DNA of 43,152 nucleotides from Bradyrhizobium sp. LTSP885 (GCF_000938305.1 NZ_JYMT01000033.1:13583-56734), one strand, 5' to 3'; positions 33,650 to 41,940 are shown, counted from the stretch's first letter. The notes: a model not told the origin generated them from the letters alone. Numbers and translations are program-made.

Positions 33650-34921
33650 TTAGACCGCACTCCCGCGCTGCACGATCGGCGGCTTGGCGTTCAGGCCCTC
33701 GACCTGGAAGCCGGCGACGCGCTTGTAGTTGGCGGCGATGTCTTCCAGCTCCTGTTGCGACAGCACCTCGGTGACGACGCCAAAACCGTCGGGCGCGCGC
33801 TCTTCAACAATTTGCATCACCTGCTCGGGGCCGTTGCGGCGGTTCAGCATCACGAGATCGGTGGTTGCGGGCCGGCGCTCGGCCTCATAGGCTGCGAGCG
33901 CGGCCTGCGTCGGCCCCAGGGCCAGGATCTCGCGGGTCAGCACGCGCGCGTCCAGGATCGCCTGCGAGGCGCCGTTGGAGCCGATCGGGTACATCGGGTG
34001 CGCGGCATCGCCCATCAGCGTGACGCGACCGAAGGTCCACTGCGAAACCGGATCGCGATCCACCAGCGGATATTCATAGGCGTGCGGGCAGTTCCGGATC
34101 AGGCCGGGGACGTCGAGCCAGTCGAAATTCCAGCTCTCGAACCACGGCAAAAACTCCTCGAGCTTTGCCGTGCGGTTATAGTCTTCGCGGCGCCACTGAT
34201 AGGTCGGCGGCATGTGCCGCTCGGCGACCCAGTTGATGTCGAATTTGCCGTCGGGGCCGGCCTGCTTCGAGATCGGGTAGCAGACGAATTTCAGGATCTC
34301 GTGGCCCGCCATGATCATGGTGCGGCCGGTGAGGAACGCGTTGCCGCGCGTGATGCCGCGCCAGAGGATGCGGCCGTTCCAGAGCGGCGGACCTTCACTC
34401 GGATAGAGCCTTTCGCGCACTGCGGAGTGGATGCCATCGGCGGCGATCAGGATCGTGCCATTGTGGCTGCCGGCCGGCTTGCCGGTCGCCTTATCGATGA
34501 AGTCGGCGCGGACGCCATCCGCGGTCTCAGCCCAGCCGGTGAGGTGATGGCTGGTGAGGATATTCTCACGCCCCAGCCGTTCGGTCGCGGCATCGAGCAG
34601 GATCTGTTGCAGCCGGCCGCGATGGATCGAGAATTGCGGCCATTTGTAGCCGGCCTCGAGCCCGCGCGGCTCGCTCCAGATCGGCTTGCCGTGCTTGGAG
34701 AAATAAGCGAGCTCGCGCGTGCGCACAGCCAGAGCATCGAGCTGATCGTGCAGGCCGAGTTCGATCAATTCGCGCACCGCATGCGGCAGCACGTTGATGC
34801 CGACGCCGAGCGGCTTCAATTCGGGCACGCTCTCGAACACGCGCGCGGGAACGCCGATCTGGTGCAGGCTGAGCGCCAGCGTCAGCCCGCCGATGCCGCC
34901 GCCTGCGATGAGTACCGTCAT
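33650..34921 (-). CDS. Flavin-dependent monooxygenase
   Basis: A 423-residue group A flavoprotein hydroxylase. The FAD-binding GGGIGGLTLALSL (6-18) is at the N-terminus and the GDAAHPMYPIGSNGASQAI motif (about 310-328) at the second FAD site. The substrate region between them is not diagnostic. The ATG at 34921 is chosen for the MTVLIAGGGIGG start; the open frame upstream adds non-family residues. It is divergent from a glutathione transferase gene across 188 nt. Phenazine- or salicylate-hydroxylase-like by family; substrate unknown. Confidence 0.9.
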   Translation of the reverse strand: MTVLIAGGGIGGLTLALSLHQIGVPARVFESVPELKPLGVGINVLPHAVRELIELGLHDQLDALAVRTRELAYFSKHGKPIWSEPRGLEAGYKWPQFSIHRGRLQQILLDAATERLGRENILTSHHLTGWAETADGVRADFIDKATGKPAGSHNGTILIAADGIHSAVRERLYPSEGPPLWNGRILWRGITRGNAFLTGRTMIMAGHEILKFVCYPISKQAGPDGKFDINWVAERHMPPTYQWRREDYNRTAKLEEFLPWFESWNFDWLDVPGLIRNCPHAYEYPLVDRDPVSQWTFGRVTLMGDAAHPMYPIGSNGASQAILDARVLTREILALGPTQAALAAYEAERRPATTDLVMLNRRNGPEQVMQIVEERAPDGFGVVTEVLSQQELEDIAANYKRVAGFQVEGLNAKPPIVQRGSAV

Positions 34922-35109
34922 GGGATGCCCTCTTGATCGGCCACGGTCATGACACGACAGCGCCGCTGTGGGCAACCGCGAAAGGTTTGCGGCACCGCGC
35001 GGGGATGGACGGCGAACGGGAGGGCCGTTAACGTCCGCGTGCAGAACAAAAACCCCAGGCCGGGTTCGGATTTGCACCCGTACCGACAAGGCCCGAAGAG
35101 GACATCACT

Positions 35110-35730
35110 ATGCTCAAGCTCTATTACGTCCCCGGCACCTGCGCGCTCGCCTCTCACATCGCGCTGGCCGAGGCCGGCGCGCCCTACACGACCGAGCGGC
35201 TCGACTTCAAGACCAACCAGCAGAACAGCCCGGGGTATTTGAAGATCAACCCGAAGGGCCGCGTGCCCGCGCTGGTGACCGATCGCGGCGTGCTGACCGA
35301 GACGCCGGCGGTGCTGGCCTACATCGCGCAGACCTTCCCGCAGGCCAAGCTCGCGCCGCTCGAGGATGCGTTTGAGTTTGCCAAGGTGCAGGCCTTCAAC
35401 TCCTATCTCTGCTCCACCGTCCATGTGAATCACGCCCACAAGGGGCGCGGCTATCGCTGGGCGGCGGACGAGAGTTCGTTTGTCGACATGAAGACGATGA
35501 TCCCGAAGACCATGGCCGCCAGCTTCGGCCTGATCGAGCGCGACATGCTGAAAGGCCCATGGGTGATGGGCGAGAACTACACGGTCTGCGACGCCTATCT
35601 CTACACGCTGACCCTTTGGCTCGATGGCGACGGCGTCGATCTCGCGACCCTGCCGAAGGTGAAGGCCCATCGCGCGGCAATGGAGCAGCGTCCTGCCGTG
35701 CAGAAGGTGCTGGCCGAGCAGAAGGCGTAA
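35110..35730 (+). CDS. Beta-class-like glutathione S-transferase 1
   Basis: A 206-residue protein with an N-terminal thioredoxin-fold domain (MLKLYYVPGTCALASHIAL, with a Cys at 11 in the place of the beta-class catalytic Cys), the NPKGRVPALVTD loop and the glutathione-binding ETPAVLAYIAQ. The C-terminal helical domain ends with the ENYTVCDAYLYTLTLWLD motif. It likely handles electrophiles or disulfides. GAAGAGGA lies before the ATG. It is followed by a short repeat and the LysR gene on the other strand. Confidence 0.92.
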   Translation: MLKLYYVPGTCALASHIALAEAGAPYTTERLDFKTNQQNSPGYLKINPKGRVPALVTDRGVLTETPAVLAYIAQTFPQAKLAPLEDAFEFAKVQAFNSYLCSTVHVNHAHKGRGYRWAADESSFVDMKTMIPKTMAASFGLIERDMLKGPWVMGENYTVCDAYLYTLTLWLDGDGVDLATLPKVKAHRAAMEQRPAVQKVLAEQKA

Positions 35731-35759
35731 GGGACGGGTAGAAGCAGAACATACTCGGT

Positions 35760-35787
35760 GTCGTCCCGGTGAAAGCCGGGACGACAT
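35760..35787. repeat. Short family B palindrome
   Basis: GTCGTCCCGG-TGAAAG-CCGGGACGAC, a half-size version of the family B element at 21397-21516. It fills the gap between the convergent transferase and LysR genes and can fold as a terminator-like hairpin for either side, but has no T run. Confidence 0.88.
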
Positions 35788-35800
35788 GGGATAGAGTGCG

Positions 35801-36718
35801 CTATGCGGTTTTCCGCCGCTCCAGCTCTCGCCCCGTTTCCAGCATCAGCTTGCGCAGCCAGAGCGAGCCCGGGTCCATCTGGGCGCGGGTCGGGTAGAAC
35901 ATGTGCTGCTCGTCGATCCCGGGATCGAGCGGCGGCGTCACCGTTAGCAGCGACAGCTGTTTTGACAGCGCCGAGATCAGCCGGCGCGGCACGAAGGCTA
36001 TGAGGTCGGTACGCGCGGTGACGTGCAGCGCCTCGATATAGCCTGAGACGATCAGCGCGATCCGCCGCTCGATGCCTTTGGTGCGCAGCCAGGTGTCGAT
36101 CAAATCCTCGTTCTGGCCGCGGATCACGACCGCGACATGCCGCGCAGCGAGGAAGATGTCGCGCTTCTTCAGCTTGGCGCCGAGCGGATGGCCGCGCCGT
36201 ACCGCAAGTGCATCGCTGTCGGTATAGAGCAGCTGGCGGTGAAACCCCTTGAAGGCATCGCCGATCGAAATCACGAGATCGATGGTGCGGGCGAAATCCG
36301 GCGTGAAGATCGCAGGCCCCCGCCATGGCACCACGTCGATGGTGACGTTCGGCGCGATCTGCGTCACCTTCTCCATCAGCGGCGGCATCAGCAGTTCGAC
36401 CGCGAGGTCCGGCATCATTAGCCGGAAATGCCGCTCGCTGCGCGCCGCGTCGAAATCGTCAGGGACGAACAGCGCGCGCACCTGGTCGAGCGCCTGCACC
36501 AGCGGCCCGCGCAATGCCTGGGCCCGTGGCGTCAATTCCATCCGCGCGCCGTTGCGCACCAGCAATGGATCGCCGATCAGATCGCGCAGCCGCTGCAGCG
36601 CGTGGCTGGTAGCGGGCTGCGACAAATGCAGCCGCATCGCGGCGCGGCTGACACTGGCTTCCCTGAGCAGCGCGTCAAGCGCGACCAGCAGATTGAGGTC
36701 AAGGGTATTCAAATTCAT
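35801..36718 (-). CDS. LysR family transcriptional regulator
   Basis: A 305-residue regulator. The N-terminal winged helix-turn-helix is NTLDLNLLVALDALLREASV then SRAAMRLHLSQPATSHALQR (about 4-45), of the NodD/NahR branch, followed by an effector-binding domain. ATG 36718 gives MNLNTLDLNLLVALD; an upstream Met at 36736 is possible. It faces the NTF2-like gene across 92 nt, which is the usual layout for a LysR regulator and its target. An inverted repeat, ATTCATCAGGTGAAT (36713-36727), lies across its start. Effector is unknown. Confidence 0.92.
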   Translation of the reverse strand: MNLNTLDLNLLVALDALLREASVSRAAMRLHLSQPATSHALQRLRDLIGDPLLVRNGARMELTPRAQALRGPLVQALDQVRALFVPDDFDAARSERHFRLMMPDLAVELLMPPLMEKVTQIAPNVTIDVVPWRGPAIFTPDFARTIDLVISIGDAFKGFHRQLLYTDSDALAVRRGHPLGAKLKKRDIFLAARHVAVVIRGQNEDLIDTWLRTKGIERRIALIVSGYIEALHVTARTDLIAFVPRRLISALSKQLSLLTVTPPLDPGIDEQHMFYPTRAQMDPGSLWLRKLMLETGRELERRKTA

Positions 36719-36727
36719 CAGGTGAAT
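36713..36727. promoter_or_regulatory. Candidate LysR-type operator at the lysR start
   Basis: ATTCA-TCAGG-TGAAT fits the T-N11-A layout of LysR-type sites and overlaps the start codon, which would suit autoregulation. Function is inferred. Confidence 0.4.
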
Positions 36728-36810
36728 GTATACCATACCACCTATCGATTGGAAGAATGTGCGCCGAAGCGGCAATGATGGCCGATCAACCCCATCGATG
36801 GAGTGCCACC

Positions 36811-37236
36811 ATGAGCGCAGCCGACAACAAGAAACTGGTGCAGGAGATGTTTGCGATCGCGGGCGATCCCGATCCCGCGGTGCGCGATCGGTCGCTGTTC
36901 ATGGTAAACCTCGCCGACGACGCGACCTGGACCGTGACCGGGCAATATTCCTGGTCGCGCACCTTCACCGGCAAGCAATCGATCCTCAACGATCTGCACG
37001 GACATGTCCGCTCGCGGTTGGTCGAGCGGGGCCGCACCATCGCGCATCGCTTCATTGCCGACGGCGATGTCGTCGCGGTCGAAGCCAAGGGCAACAACCT
37101 CACCAAGGCTGGGGCGCGCTACGACAACGACTATTGCCTGGTGCTGCGGTTCGAGGGCGGCAAGATCAAGGAGGTCCGGGAATATTGCGACTCGGTTCTG
37201 ACCGAGAAGGCGCTGGGCGCGTTTCCGGCGCGATAG
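36811..37236 (+). CDS. NTF2-like (SnoaL-type) protein
   Basis: A 141-residue protein with the cone-like NTF2 fold: an N-terminal helix (MSAADNKKLVQEMFAIAG), FMVNLADDATWTVTGQYSWS, FIADGDVVAVEAKGNNLTKA and YCLVLRFEGGKIKEVREYCD. The ATG at 36811 has GGAG in front at 9 nt; the open frame upstream reaches 36757. Such proteins are enzymes or binding proteins of many kinds, so no substrate is assigned. It is divergent from the LysR gene and is a plausible target. A strong terminator follows at 37265. Confidence 0.9.
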   Translation: MSAADNKKLVQEMFAIAGDPDPAVRDRSLFMVNLADDATWTVTGQYSWSRTFTGKQSILNDLHGHVRSRLVERGRTIAHRFIADGDVVAVEAKGNNLTKAGARYDNDYCLVLRFEGGKIKEVREYCDSVLTEKALGAFPAR

Positions 37237-37264
37237 CCGCATGCCGCGACGCGCGGCAGAAACG

Positions 37265-37292
37265 AAAACGGCGCCCGCGAGGGCGCCGTTTT
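37265..37292 (+). terminator. Rho-independent terminator after the NTF2-like gene
   Basis: AAAACGGCGCCC-GCGA-GGGCGCCGTTTT: perfect 12-bp stem, with T-rich 3' end. It can also act on the minus strand. Confidence 0.95.
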
Positions 37293-37299
37293 GCTTGAC

Positions 37300-37393
37300 G
37301 TCATTCCGGGGCGCGCGTCGGCGCGAACCCGGAATCTCGCGCAACAACCTCTGGATTCCGGGTTCACGCGCGAAGCGCGTGCCCCGGAATGAC
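37300..37393. repeat. Family A palindromic repeat, copy 5
   Basis: GTCATTCCGGGGCGCGC ... GCGTGCCCCGGAATGAC arms with inner GGCGCGAACCCGGAATC and GATTCCGGGTTCACGCGC. It lies directly behind the terminator and before the second transferase gene (convergent). Confidence 0.92.
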
Positions 37394-37401
37394 AGCGCCT
37401 G

Positions 37402-38088
37402 TCACGCCACCTTGGACTTGAGGTGGCCGAACATGATGCCGCGGGCCTCGTCGTCCATCTCGGCCTTGAAGCTGTGCTTGTCCTTCAGCGCGATCGCGCG
37501 TGCCGCCGCGGGCCGCGCCGAGATCTCGTCGACCAGCCGCTTGACGTTCGGATATTTCGCATAGCCTTCCTCGCCGAGCACGTACGGCGCCATCCGTGCC
37601 CAGCCCCAGAACGCCATGTCGACGATCGTATAGCTGTTGCCGACCATGTAGCGCGACTTGGCAAGGTGGTCGTCGAGGATCTTGTAGTGGCGATGCGCCT
37701 CGTACTGGTAGCGGTTGTGGGCGTATTCGAGGTCCTTTGGCGCGGCATGCTTGAAGTGCACCGCCTGGCCGGAATAGGGGCCGAGGCCGGTCGCAATGAA
37801 CATCAGCCACGACAGCGTCTCGGCGCGGTTGGCCGGCGTGTTGGGCGGCAGGAACAGGCCGTGCTCCTCGGCGAGATAGAGCAGGATGGCATTGGAGTCG
37901 AACACGAACACGCCGTCATCGTCGATCGCCGGCACCTTGCCGTTCGGGTTCACTTTCAGGAATTCGGGCGCGAACTGCTCGCCCTTCCTGGTGTCGACCG
38001 GGATTGCCTCGAAGGGCAGTTCGGACTCCTCCAGGAACAATGCGACCTTGTTCGGATTCGGCGCGCCGTTGAAATAGAATTTCAGCAT
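37402..38088 (-). CDS. Glutathione S-transferase 2 (Ure2/YfcG-like)
   Basis: A 228-residue transferase. The N-terminal half has NPNKVALFLEESELPFEAIP then NPNGKVPAIDDDGVFVFDSN with the glutathione-binding Asp-Ser-Asn, which places it near YfcG/Ure2 types that reduce disulfides rather than typical conjugating enzymes. The C-terminal helical domain carries the YTIVDMAFWGWARMAP motif. GGAG lies 8-9 nt before ATG 38088; the frame open to 38163 is not family-like. It stands alone, convergent with the NTF2-like gene. Confidence 0.92.
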   Translation of the reverse strand: MLKFYFNGAPNPNKVALFLEESELPFEAIPVDTRKGEQFAPEFLKVNPNGKVPAIDDDGVFVFDSNAILLYLAEEHGLFLPPNTPANRAETLSWLMFIATGLGPYSGQAVHFKHAAPKDLEYAHNRYQYEAHRHYKILDDHLAKSRYMVGNSYTIVDMAFWGWARMAPYVLGEEGYAKYPNVKRLVDEISARPAAARAIALKDKHSFKAEMDDEARGIMFGHLKSKVA

Positions 38089-38220
38089 GAAAGGGCTCCC
38101 TGGGGCTTTTGTGACCGTCGACATCGGGGCGCGGCGTGGCCGCTTGCGGCCCTTCATGCGCAAATTTTGCTGCAGCGCGCAAGCGATGAGTTTGTGAAGC
38201 AGCCGCGCGCCGCGGGTCGG

Positions 38221-38547
38221 TCAGCCGAACCAGAGCCAGCCCGCCACGCCCGCGACGATCAGAGCAAGTCCCACGACCTCCAGCCCGACTGCCGAGCGGG
38301 TCGCGGCATGCAGGTGGGAGACCTGCGTTGCGCGTTCGGACCCTCGCACGTAGCCGTGCACGATAATCTCTTCGTTGAACTCGCTATGCGCCTCGAGGCC
38401 AAGCGTCAGCCCCACGCAGACGAGGAGGATGCCGAACATGATCAGGCCGAAAAAGCCCAGGAGGCCGATCAGCAGCATTGGAAACATGCCAAGCAGGAAG
38501 ATCGGCAGCAGCGGCACCAGCAGCAATGAATCGGATTGTTTTCGCAT
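38221..38547 (-). CDS. Small membrane protein of unknown function
   Basis: A 108-residue protein. Two or three hydrophobic helices lie in the first 52 residues (SLLLVPLLPIFLLGMFPMLL, LGFFGLIMFGILLVCVGLTL), a polar middle with His and Arg, and a last helix (VGLEVVGLALIVAGVAGWLW). The ATG at 38547 is chosen; a TTG at 38559 is in frame upstream. There is no good ribosome-binding site, so the start is uncertain. I do not recognise the family. Neighbours give no clue. Confidence 0.7.
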   Translation of the reverse strand: MRKQSDSLLLVPLLPIFLLGMFPMLLIGLLGFFGLIMFGILLVCVGLTLGLEAHSEFNEEIIVHGYVRGSERATQVSHLHAATRSAVGLEVVGLALIVAGVAGWLWFG

Positions 38548-38719
38548 CGGAATGGTCAATCGAAATGGGAACGGATGCCCCTGGATTTAGGTCCGATCGG
38601 CTAGGCTTCAAGGCGTTCAAGAGGCCGTCATTGCAGGTCTGCCGAGGACGCAGAGCCGTAGGGTAGGCACGCTGACGCTTTGCCCGCCCAATTTTCAGCA
38701 TTCGTAGGATGGGTGAAAT

Positions 38720-39853
38720 TCAGCCCGCCGCCATCCCGGAGCGGATCTCGGCGCGCAGCTCGTCGATCAGCTTGAGGCCGTTCTTGGTCTCGACGTGCCA
38801 GAAGGTCCAGCCGTTACAGGCGCCTGAGCCCTGCGCGACCGCGCCGATGCGGTGGATCGAGCCGACCTTGTCGCCGAGCATGATGGCGCCGTCGGCACGG
38901 ACCAGCGCGCCGTGGCGCTTCTTGGCGTCGACCAGTTTTGCGCCGGGCAAGATCATGCCGCGCTCGAGCAGTTCGGAGAACGCGACCCGTGGCGCCTCGC
39001 GCGCGGTCATGAACGGCGCGAGCGTTGCGTCCGGCAGCGGTTCGACCGCGGCAATGCGCGCTTCGGCCGCGGCAGCGTAGGTCCGGTCGCGCTCGAAGCC
39101 GATATAGTTGCGGCCGAGGCGCTTGGCGACCGCACCCGTGGTGCCGGTGCCGTTGAACGGATCGATCACGAGATCGCCGGGCTTCGATGACGACAGCAGC
39201 ACGCGCGCCAGAAGCTGCTCGGGCTTCTGCGTCGGGTGCACCTTCTTGCCGTCATCGCCCTTGAGGCGTTCTTCGCCGGTGCACAGCGGGATCAGCCAGT
39301 CGGAGCGTGCCTGCACGTCCTCATTGGCCGCCTTCAGCACTTCATAGTTGAACGTATAGCCCTTGGCCTTCTCGTCGCGCGCGGCCCAGATCATGGTCTC
39401 ATGCGCATTGGTGAAGCGGCGGCCGCGGAAGTTCGGCATCGGATTGGATTTGCGCCACACGATGTCGTTCAGCAGCCAGAAGCCGAGGTCCTGCATGATC
39501 GAGCCGACGCGGAAGATGTTGTGATAGGAGCCGATCACCCACAGCGTCGCCGACGGCTTCATCACGCGGCGGCAGGCCAGCAGCCAGGCGCGGGTGAAAT
39601 CGTCATAGGCGGCGAACGACGAGAACTTGTCCCAGTCGTCGTTGACGGCATCGACATGCGACTCGTCGGGGCGCTTGAGATCGCCCTTGAGCTGCAGATT
39701 GTAGGGAGGATCTGCGAACACCAGATCGACCGAGCCTGTCGGAAGCTTCGACATCTCTGCGACGCAATCGCCAATGACGATGCGGCTCGACGGGGCATTC
39801 TCAAATTTAGTGCGGGGCGCCCTTGCAGACGCCCCGCGACGCGACACTACCAT
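38720..39853 (-). CDS. ccrM: Cell-cycle DNA adenine methyltransferase (CcrM-type, GANTC)
   Basis: A 377-residue beta-class N6-adenine methyltransferase. The catalytic motif is DPPYNL (48-53) and the SAM motif DPFNGTGTTG (231-240), in the beta-class order. The C-terminal extension (about 270-377), with GAVVQGSGACNGWTFWH-like residues, is the DNA-reading domain typical of CcrM rather than of short restriction-modification enzymes. There is no restriction gene beside it. CcrM methylates GANTC after replication and is controlled by CtrA and its own sites in Caulobacter. Two GACTC sites lie just before its ATG (39854-39858, 39868-39872). Confidence 0.95.
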   Translation of the reverse strand: MVVSRRGASARAPRTKFENAPSSRIVIGDCVAEMSKLPTGSVDLVFADPPYNLQLKGDLKRPDESHVDAVNDDWDKFSSFAAYDDFTRAWLLACRRVMKPSATLWVIGSYHNIFRVGSIMQDLGFWLLNDIVWRKSNPMPNFRGRRFTNAHETMIWAARDEKAKGYTFNYEVLKAANEDVQARSDWLIPLCTGEERLKGDDGKKVHPTQKPEQLLARVLLSSSKPGDLVIDPFNGTGTTGAVAKRLGRNYIGFERDRTYAAAAEARIAAVEPLPDATLAPFMTAREAPRVAFSELLERGMILPGAKLVDAKKRHGALVRADGAIMLGDKVGSIHRIGAVAQGSGACNGWTFWHVETKNGLKLIDELRAEIRSGMAAG

Positions 39854-40234
39854 GACTCAAGAACTCTGACTCAGGCGACGCTGTCGGCGACGCGGGACTA
39901 AACAACCGACTGACCACACCTTGACCGGGCAAAGTAAAAATCGACTTAATTGGAAATCTTTGCGCAAAAGATTGCAGCATCTTTTCGAATGGCAATTGGT
40001 GCGTCCGCATTCGCATCGTGCTGCAGCATCAACGCGTTGTACGGCAGACATTCGGCGATCATCGGCCGCGATTCGATTTGGCGGACGCAGATATCAGGTG
40101 CGGACCGCGGATTCGCGCACTAGGCAATTTTTGCCGGGCGGGTTATTGATTAACGGAATGGAAATTTTACGTGCCTGTCGCGTCAGGTCACCGACGGGAA
40201 TTGAGCTCGCCGACGGGAATGAAGGGAAACCGCC
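39854..40234. promoter_or_regulatory. Long intergenic region before ccrM with GANTC sites and hairpins
   Basis: 381 nt without a gene, holding the divergent promoters of ccrM and the metallopeptidase gene. GANTC sites are at 39854-39858, 39868-39872, 40070-40074 and 40110-40114. Three short arms, ATCTTT (39956-39961), AAAAGAT (39966-39972) and ATCTTTT (39979-39985), give two hairpins that exclude each other. I see no clear TTAA-N7-TTAA CtrA site. The region is AT-richer than its neighbours. Confidence 0.6.
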
Positions 40235-41167
40235 ATGCGTTATGATGACTTCCGCCGCAGCGACGACGTCGAAGACCGTCGCGACGACAGCGGAGGCGGC
40301 GGTGGTGGCGGCCTCGGCATTCCGATGGGCGGCGGTGGCGGGCTCGGCATCGGCACCATCATCGTGCTCGGCCTGATCGGCTACGCCTTCGGCATCGACC
40401 CGCGCGTCCTGATCGGCGGCGCGGAAATCCTCACCGGCGGCCAGCAGGCGCCGACCGTCCAGACCGACCGGCAGGCGTCGGGCGGACAGGTCAAGCGTGG
40501 CGCGCCGACCGACGAGATGGGCAGCATGATCGCAGGCGTCCTCGGCGAGATCGACGATCGCTGGAGCGAGATCTTCCAGGCCTCGGGCCAGAGCTACACC
40601 GGTCCGAAGATCGTGCTGTTCCGCAACGCCACCAATGGCGGCCGCTGCGGCATGGCGCAGTCGGCGATGGGTCCGTTCTACTGCCCGCCGGACAAGACCA
40701 TCTTCCTCGACACCGGCTTCTTCCGCGAGGTCGAGACCCGCTTCCGCGGCTGCTCGGGCAATGCCTGCAAGTTCACGGCGGCCTATATCATCGCGCATGA
40801 GGCCGGCCATCACATCCAGAACCTGCTCGGCATCATCCCGCGCGTGACGCGGCTGCAGCAGCAGGCCGGCAGCAAGGCGGAATCCAATGCGCTGCAGGTC
40901 AAGGTCGAGCTGCAGGCCGATTGCCTGTCCGGCGTCTGGACCAACCGCGAGGAGAAGAAGCGGCCCGGCTTCCTCGAGGCCGGCGACATCGACGCCGCTC
41001 TCACCACGGCGAATGCGATCGGCGACGACACGCTGCAACGGCAGGCGACCGGCAGGGTGGTTCCGGACTCATTCACCCACGGCTCCGCCGCGCAACGCAA
41101 GCAATGGTTCATGACCGGCTACCAGCAGGGCACGGTGCAGGCCTGCAACACGTTTGCGGGTGGGTAG
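40235..41167 (+). CDS. Neutral zinc metallopeptidase (YpfJ family)
   Basis: A 310-residue membrane-anchored protein. After a polar N-terminus (RRSDDVEDRRDD) comes a Gly-rich segment and one helix (about 45-60), then an extracytoplasmic metallopeptidase domain with HEAGHH (188-193) for zinc and a conserved AYIIAHEAGHHIQNLLG context. Four Cys near 130-170 may pair. The family is widespread but its substrates are unknown. AAGGG lies before the ATG. The DNA around is divergent from ccrM; moaB follows behind a repeat. Confidence 0.93.
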   Translation: MRYDDFRRSDDVEDRRDDSGGGGGGGLGIPMGGGGGLGIGTIIVLGLIGYAFGIDPRVLIGGAEILTGGQQAPTVQTDRQASGGQVKRGAPTDEMGSMIAGVLGEIDDRWSEIFQASGQSYTGPKIVLFRNATNGGRCGMAQSAMGPFYCPPDKTIFLDTGFFREVETRFRGCSGNACKFTAAYIIAHEAGHHIQNLLGIIPRVTRLQQQAGSKAESNALQVKVELQADCLSGVWTNREEKKRPGFLEAGDIDAALTTANAIGDDTLQRQATGRVVPDSFTHGSAAQRKQWFMTGYQQGTVQACNTFAGG

Positions 41168-41185
41168 TAACAGCTATTGGTTGGC

Positions 41186-41265
41186 GTCATTCCGGGGCGC
41201 CCGAAGGGCGAACCCGGAATCTCGAGATTCCGGATCAGTCTGCTACGCGGCCTGTCCGGAATGAC
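41186..41265. repeat. Family A palindromic repeat, copy 6
   Basis: GTCATTCCGGGGCGC ... TGTCCGGAATGAC arms, core GAACCCGGAATCTCGAGATT. It lies between the metallopeptidase gene and moaB, 15 nt before the moaB start. Confidence 0.9.
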
Positions 41266-41279
41266 GGCGAGGACTCGCA

Positions 41280-41843
41280 ATGTCGGCAATCGACGAATCC
41301 AAAACGTTCATCCCGCTCAACATCGCGGTGCTGACGATTTCCGACACCCGCACGCTGGCGGATGACAAATCGGGCACTACGCTGGCCGACCGTCTCACGG
41401 CGGCCGGGCACAGGCTCGCGGCGCGCGAGATCGTCACCGACGATGTCGAGGCGATCCGCACAGTGATCAGGCGCTGGATCGCGGATGCGGGGGTCGACGT
41501 CGTCATCACCACCGGCGGCACCGGCTTCACCGGCCGCGACGTGACGCCGGAGGCGATCGAGCCGCTGTTCGAGAAGCGGATGGACGGCTTTTCGATCGCC
41601 TTCCACATGCTGAGCCACGCCAAGATCGGCGCCTCGACGATCCAGAGCCGCGCCACCGCTGGTGTCGCGGGCGCGACCTTCATCTTCTGCCTGCCGGGCT
41701 CGCCGGGCGCCTGTCGTGACGGCTGGGATGGCATTCTGGCACCGCAGCTCGATTACCGCACGCGGCCCTGCAATTTCGTCGAGATCATGCCGCGGCTCGA
41801 CGAGCATTTGCGCCGCCCGAAGGCGCAGGGCGCGAGCGCGTAG
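41280..41843 (+). CDS. moaB: Molybdenum cofactor biosynthesis protein B
   Basis: A 187-residue MogA/MoaB-fold protein that adenylylates molybdopterin before molybdenum insertion. It shows LTISDTRTLADDKSGTTLAD (19-38), VVITTGGTGFTGRDVTPEAI (about 76-95) and the SRATAGVAGATFIFCLPGSP motif (about 123-142). The C-terminus has extra residues after EIMPRLDEHL. The start codon is an ATG right behind a palindromic repeat, with GGCGAGGA before it. Whether it is the MogA- or MoaB-type is from family only. Confidence 0.93.
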   Translation: MSAIDESKTFIPLNIAVLTISDTRTLADDKSGTTLADRLTAAGHRLAAREIVTDDVEAIRTVIRRWIADAGVDVVITTGGTGFTGRDVTPEAIEPLFEKRMDGFSIAFHMLSHAKIGASTIQSRATAGVAGATFIFCLPGSPGACRDGWDGILAPQLDYRTRPCNFVEIMPRLDEHLRRPKAQGASA

Positions 41844-41849
41844 TCTCCG

Positions 41850-41928
41850 GTCGTTCCGGGGCGTGCGAAGCACGAACCCGGAACCTCGAGATTCCGGGTT
41901 CATCGCTGGCGCGATGCCCCGGAATGAC
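41850..41928. repeat. Family A palindromic repeat, copy 7
   Basis: GTCGTTCCGGGGC ... GCCCCGGAATGAC arms, core GAACCTCGAGATTCCGGGTT. It lies between moaB and the small 39-codon ORF and ends 12 nt before the latter's stop. Confidence 0.9.
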
Positions 41929-41940
41929 GGGCGGGAGGGA

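Noticed and set aside
38720..39853. ccrM as part of a restriction-modification or phage-defence system
   Set aside because: The C-terminal extension and beta-class order fit the solitary cell-cycle enzyme, and no nuclease gene is near.
39854..40234. CtrA binding site (TTAA-N7-TTAA) before ccrM
   Set aside because: TTAAT and TTAAC occur singly but not with the needed spacing, so I did not call it.
1100..41928. Repeat copies as a CRISPR array
   Set aside because: The copies are kilobases apart and palindromic, with no spacers or cas genes. They are dispersed intergenic elements.
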